Shown piece after piece: positions 63,671 to 64,000 of a DNA stretch of 64,000 nucleotides. This DNA comes from Plasmodium malariae (Eukaryota > Apicomplexa > Aconoidasida > Haemosporida > Plasmodiidae), in contig NC_041782.1 in NCBI RefSeq assembly GCF_900090045.1, positions 2,754,519-2,818,518 of the forward strand. The letters are read 5' to 3'. Both the position numbers and the translations under genes were made by a program. Below the pieces are notes generated by a model, which was not told where the DNA came from, ran no database searches, and saw only the letters and a program-made list of their open reading frames with translations. Position 1 is the first letter of the stretch, and each line of letters starts with the position of its first letter.

Positions 63671-64000
63671 ATGGAACAAAAAATTAAATTACTTTTTTAT
63701 ATTAAAATTTATATCTTTATCTTTTTAATCTGGATACGTCATTTTCCTATAGATATAGTATGATAATATTATTCAAAAATAACTATATTATTAATATTTT
63801 TAGTGTTTATTAGAATAATAATGTCTATTGATATAAATGCTAAATGCTTAATTTGTTCTCTAGAGTAATGGTAATAAATCCCTATACGAGAAGCAGAACA
63901 ACAGAAGTAAAATATATATAATAATTTATAGATCACTGGGAATATATATACAGGATAAGGATTCAAATATAATACAGCTAAAGACAGATATACCAAATAA
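63671..64000 (+). CDS. fam-l/fam-m superfamily exported protein, 5' part only (runs off the window)
   Basis: Exon 1 is 63671-63757 (87 nt, MEQKIKLLFYIKIYIF..., donor GTATGA). The intron is short (106 nt). Exon 2 starts at 63864 after TTTGTTCTCTAG, phase 0, and is open to the window end. It reads SNGNKSLYEKQNN..., then IIYRSLGIYIQDKDSN at the PEXEL position (RSLGI: arginine and leucine kept, fifth residue not acidic), then IIQLKTDIPN, matching the post-PEXEL region of the other members. The subgroup-defining half lies outside the window. The group A-like promoter and the doublet pattern predict group A. Whether the gene is intact cannot be judged. Confidence 0.8.

Noticed and set aside
1..64000. 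Telomere repeats, tRNA, rRNA or virus-like elements
   Set aside because: No TTYAGGG arrays, no cloverleaf-capable GC-rich segments, and no transposase or reverse transcriptase motifs were seen on either strand.

Overview
This is an extremely A+T-rich stretch of nuclear DNA (well over three quarters A+T by eye). It has short two-exon genes with a tiny signal-peptide exon, introns of about 100-140 bases (GTATG... to ...TTTAG), and no bacterial-type operons. The proteins are recognisable as members of the exported fam-l/fam-m superfamily, known from Plasmodium malariae and its near relatives (PEXEL-like motif near residue 50, two membrane helices). I therefore read the window as a subtelomeric, internal piece of a P. 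malariae-type chromosome. No telomere repeats, tRNA, rRNA or conserved core genes are visible.

Layout: a divergent exported-protein gene (1764-2533); two decayed genes of a third exported family, here called family C (6218-7109 and 8704-9591); a group A gene (12669-13641) and a group B gene (16315-17202, exon 1 damaged); one minus-strand exported-protein gene (18192-18993); then family C pseudogene (24882), B (28432), A (31892); family C pseudogene (41240), A (43993), B (48483); family C pseudogene (57752), a broken A/B chimera (60455), and a partial gene running off the window end (63671). Group A is defined by KKYSHLEKKIFKELDY and a KKVKKYEKIKFRKR tail. Group B is defined by YYTEV.DYNNG.FDGKHFHFE and a PKILRNNEKY tail. 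They are probably fam-l and fam-m respectively, but I cannot settle which letter belongs to which group without a database.

The main result is architectural. The triplet 'family C pseudogene, then an A/B doublet' recurs four times with a period of about 16 kb (family C copies begin at 8.7, 24.9, 41.2 and 57.8 kb). The last two units are also colinear in non-coding sequence over about 8 kb (36.2-44.0 and 52.7-60.5 kb, offset 16.4-16.5 kb), including a GC-richer 3.5 kb block with no convincing ORF. Within this array the order of A and B flips, and the 60455 locus joins a group A promoter, exon 1 and intron to a group B body and 3' flank. This suggests unequal exchange plus gene conversion.

The intact proteins are predicted to enter the secretory pathway through the 29-residue exon 1 product, to be processed near the PEXEL-like site, and to be delivered to the infected red cell or its membranes. 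Their molecular function is unknown. All five family C copies are dead, each by different lesions, although about 1.2-1.4 kb of their upstream sequence is recognisably shared. Nothing here looks like a new enzymatic or defence system. The interest lies in the repeat structure, the modular promoters and exons, and the pseudogene decay.
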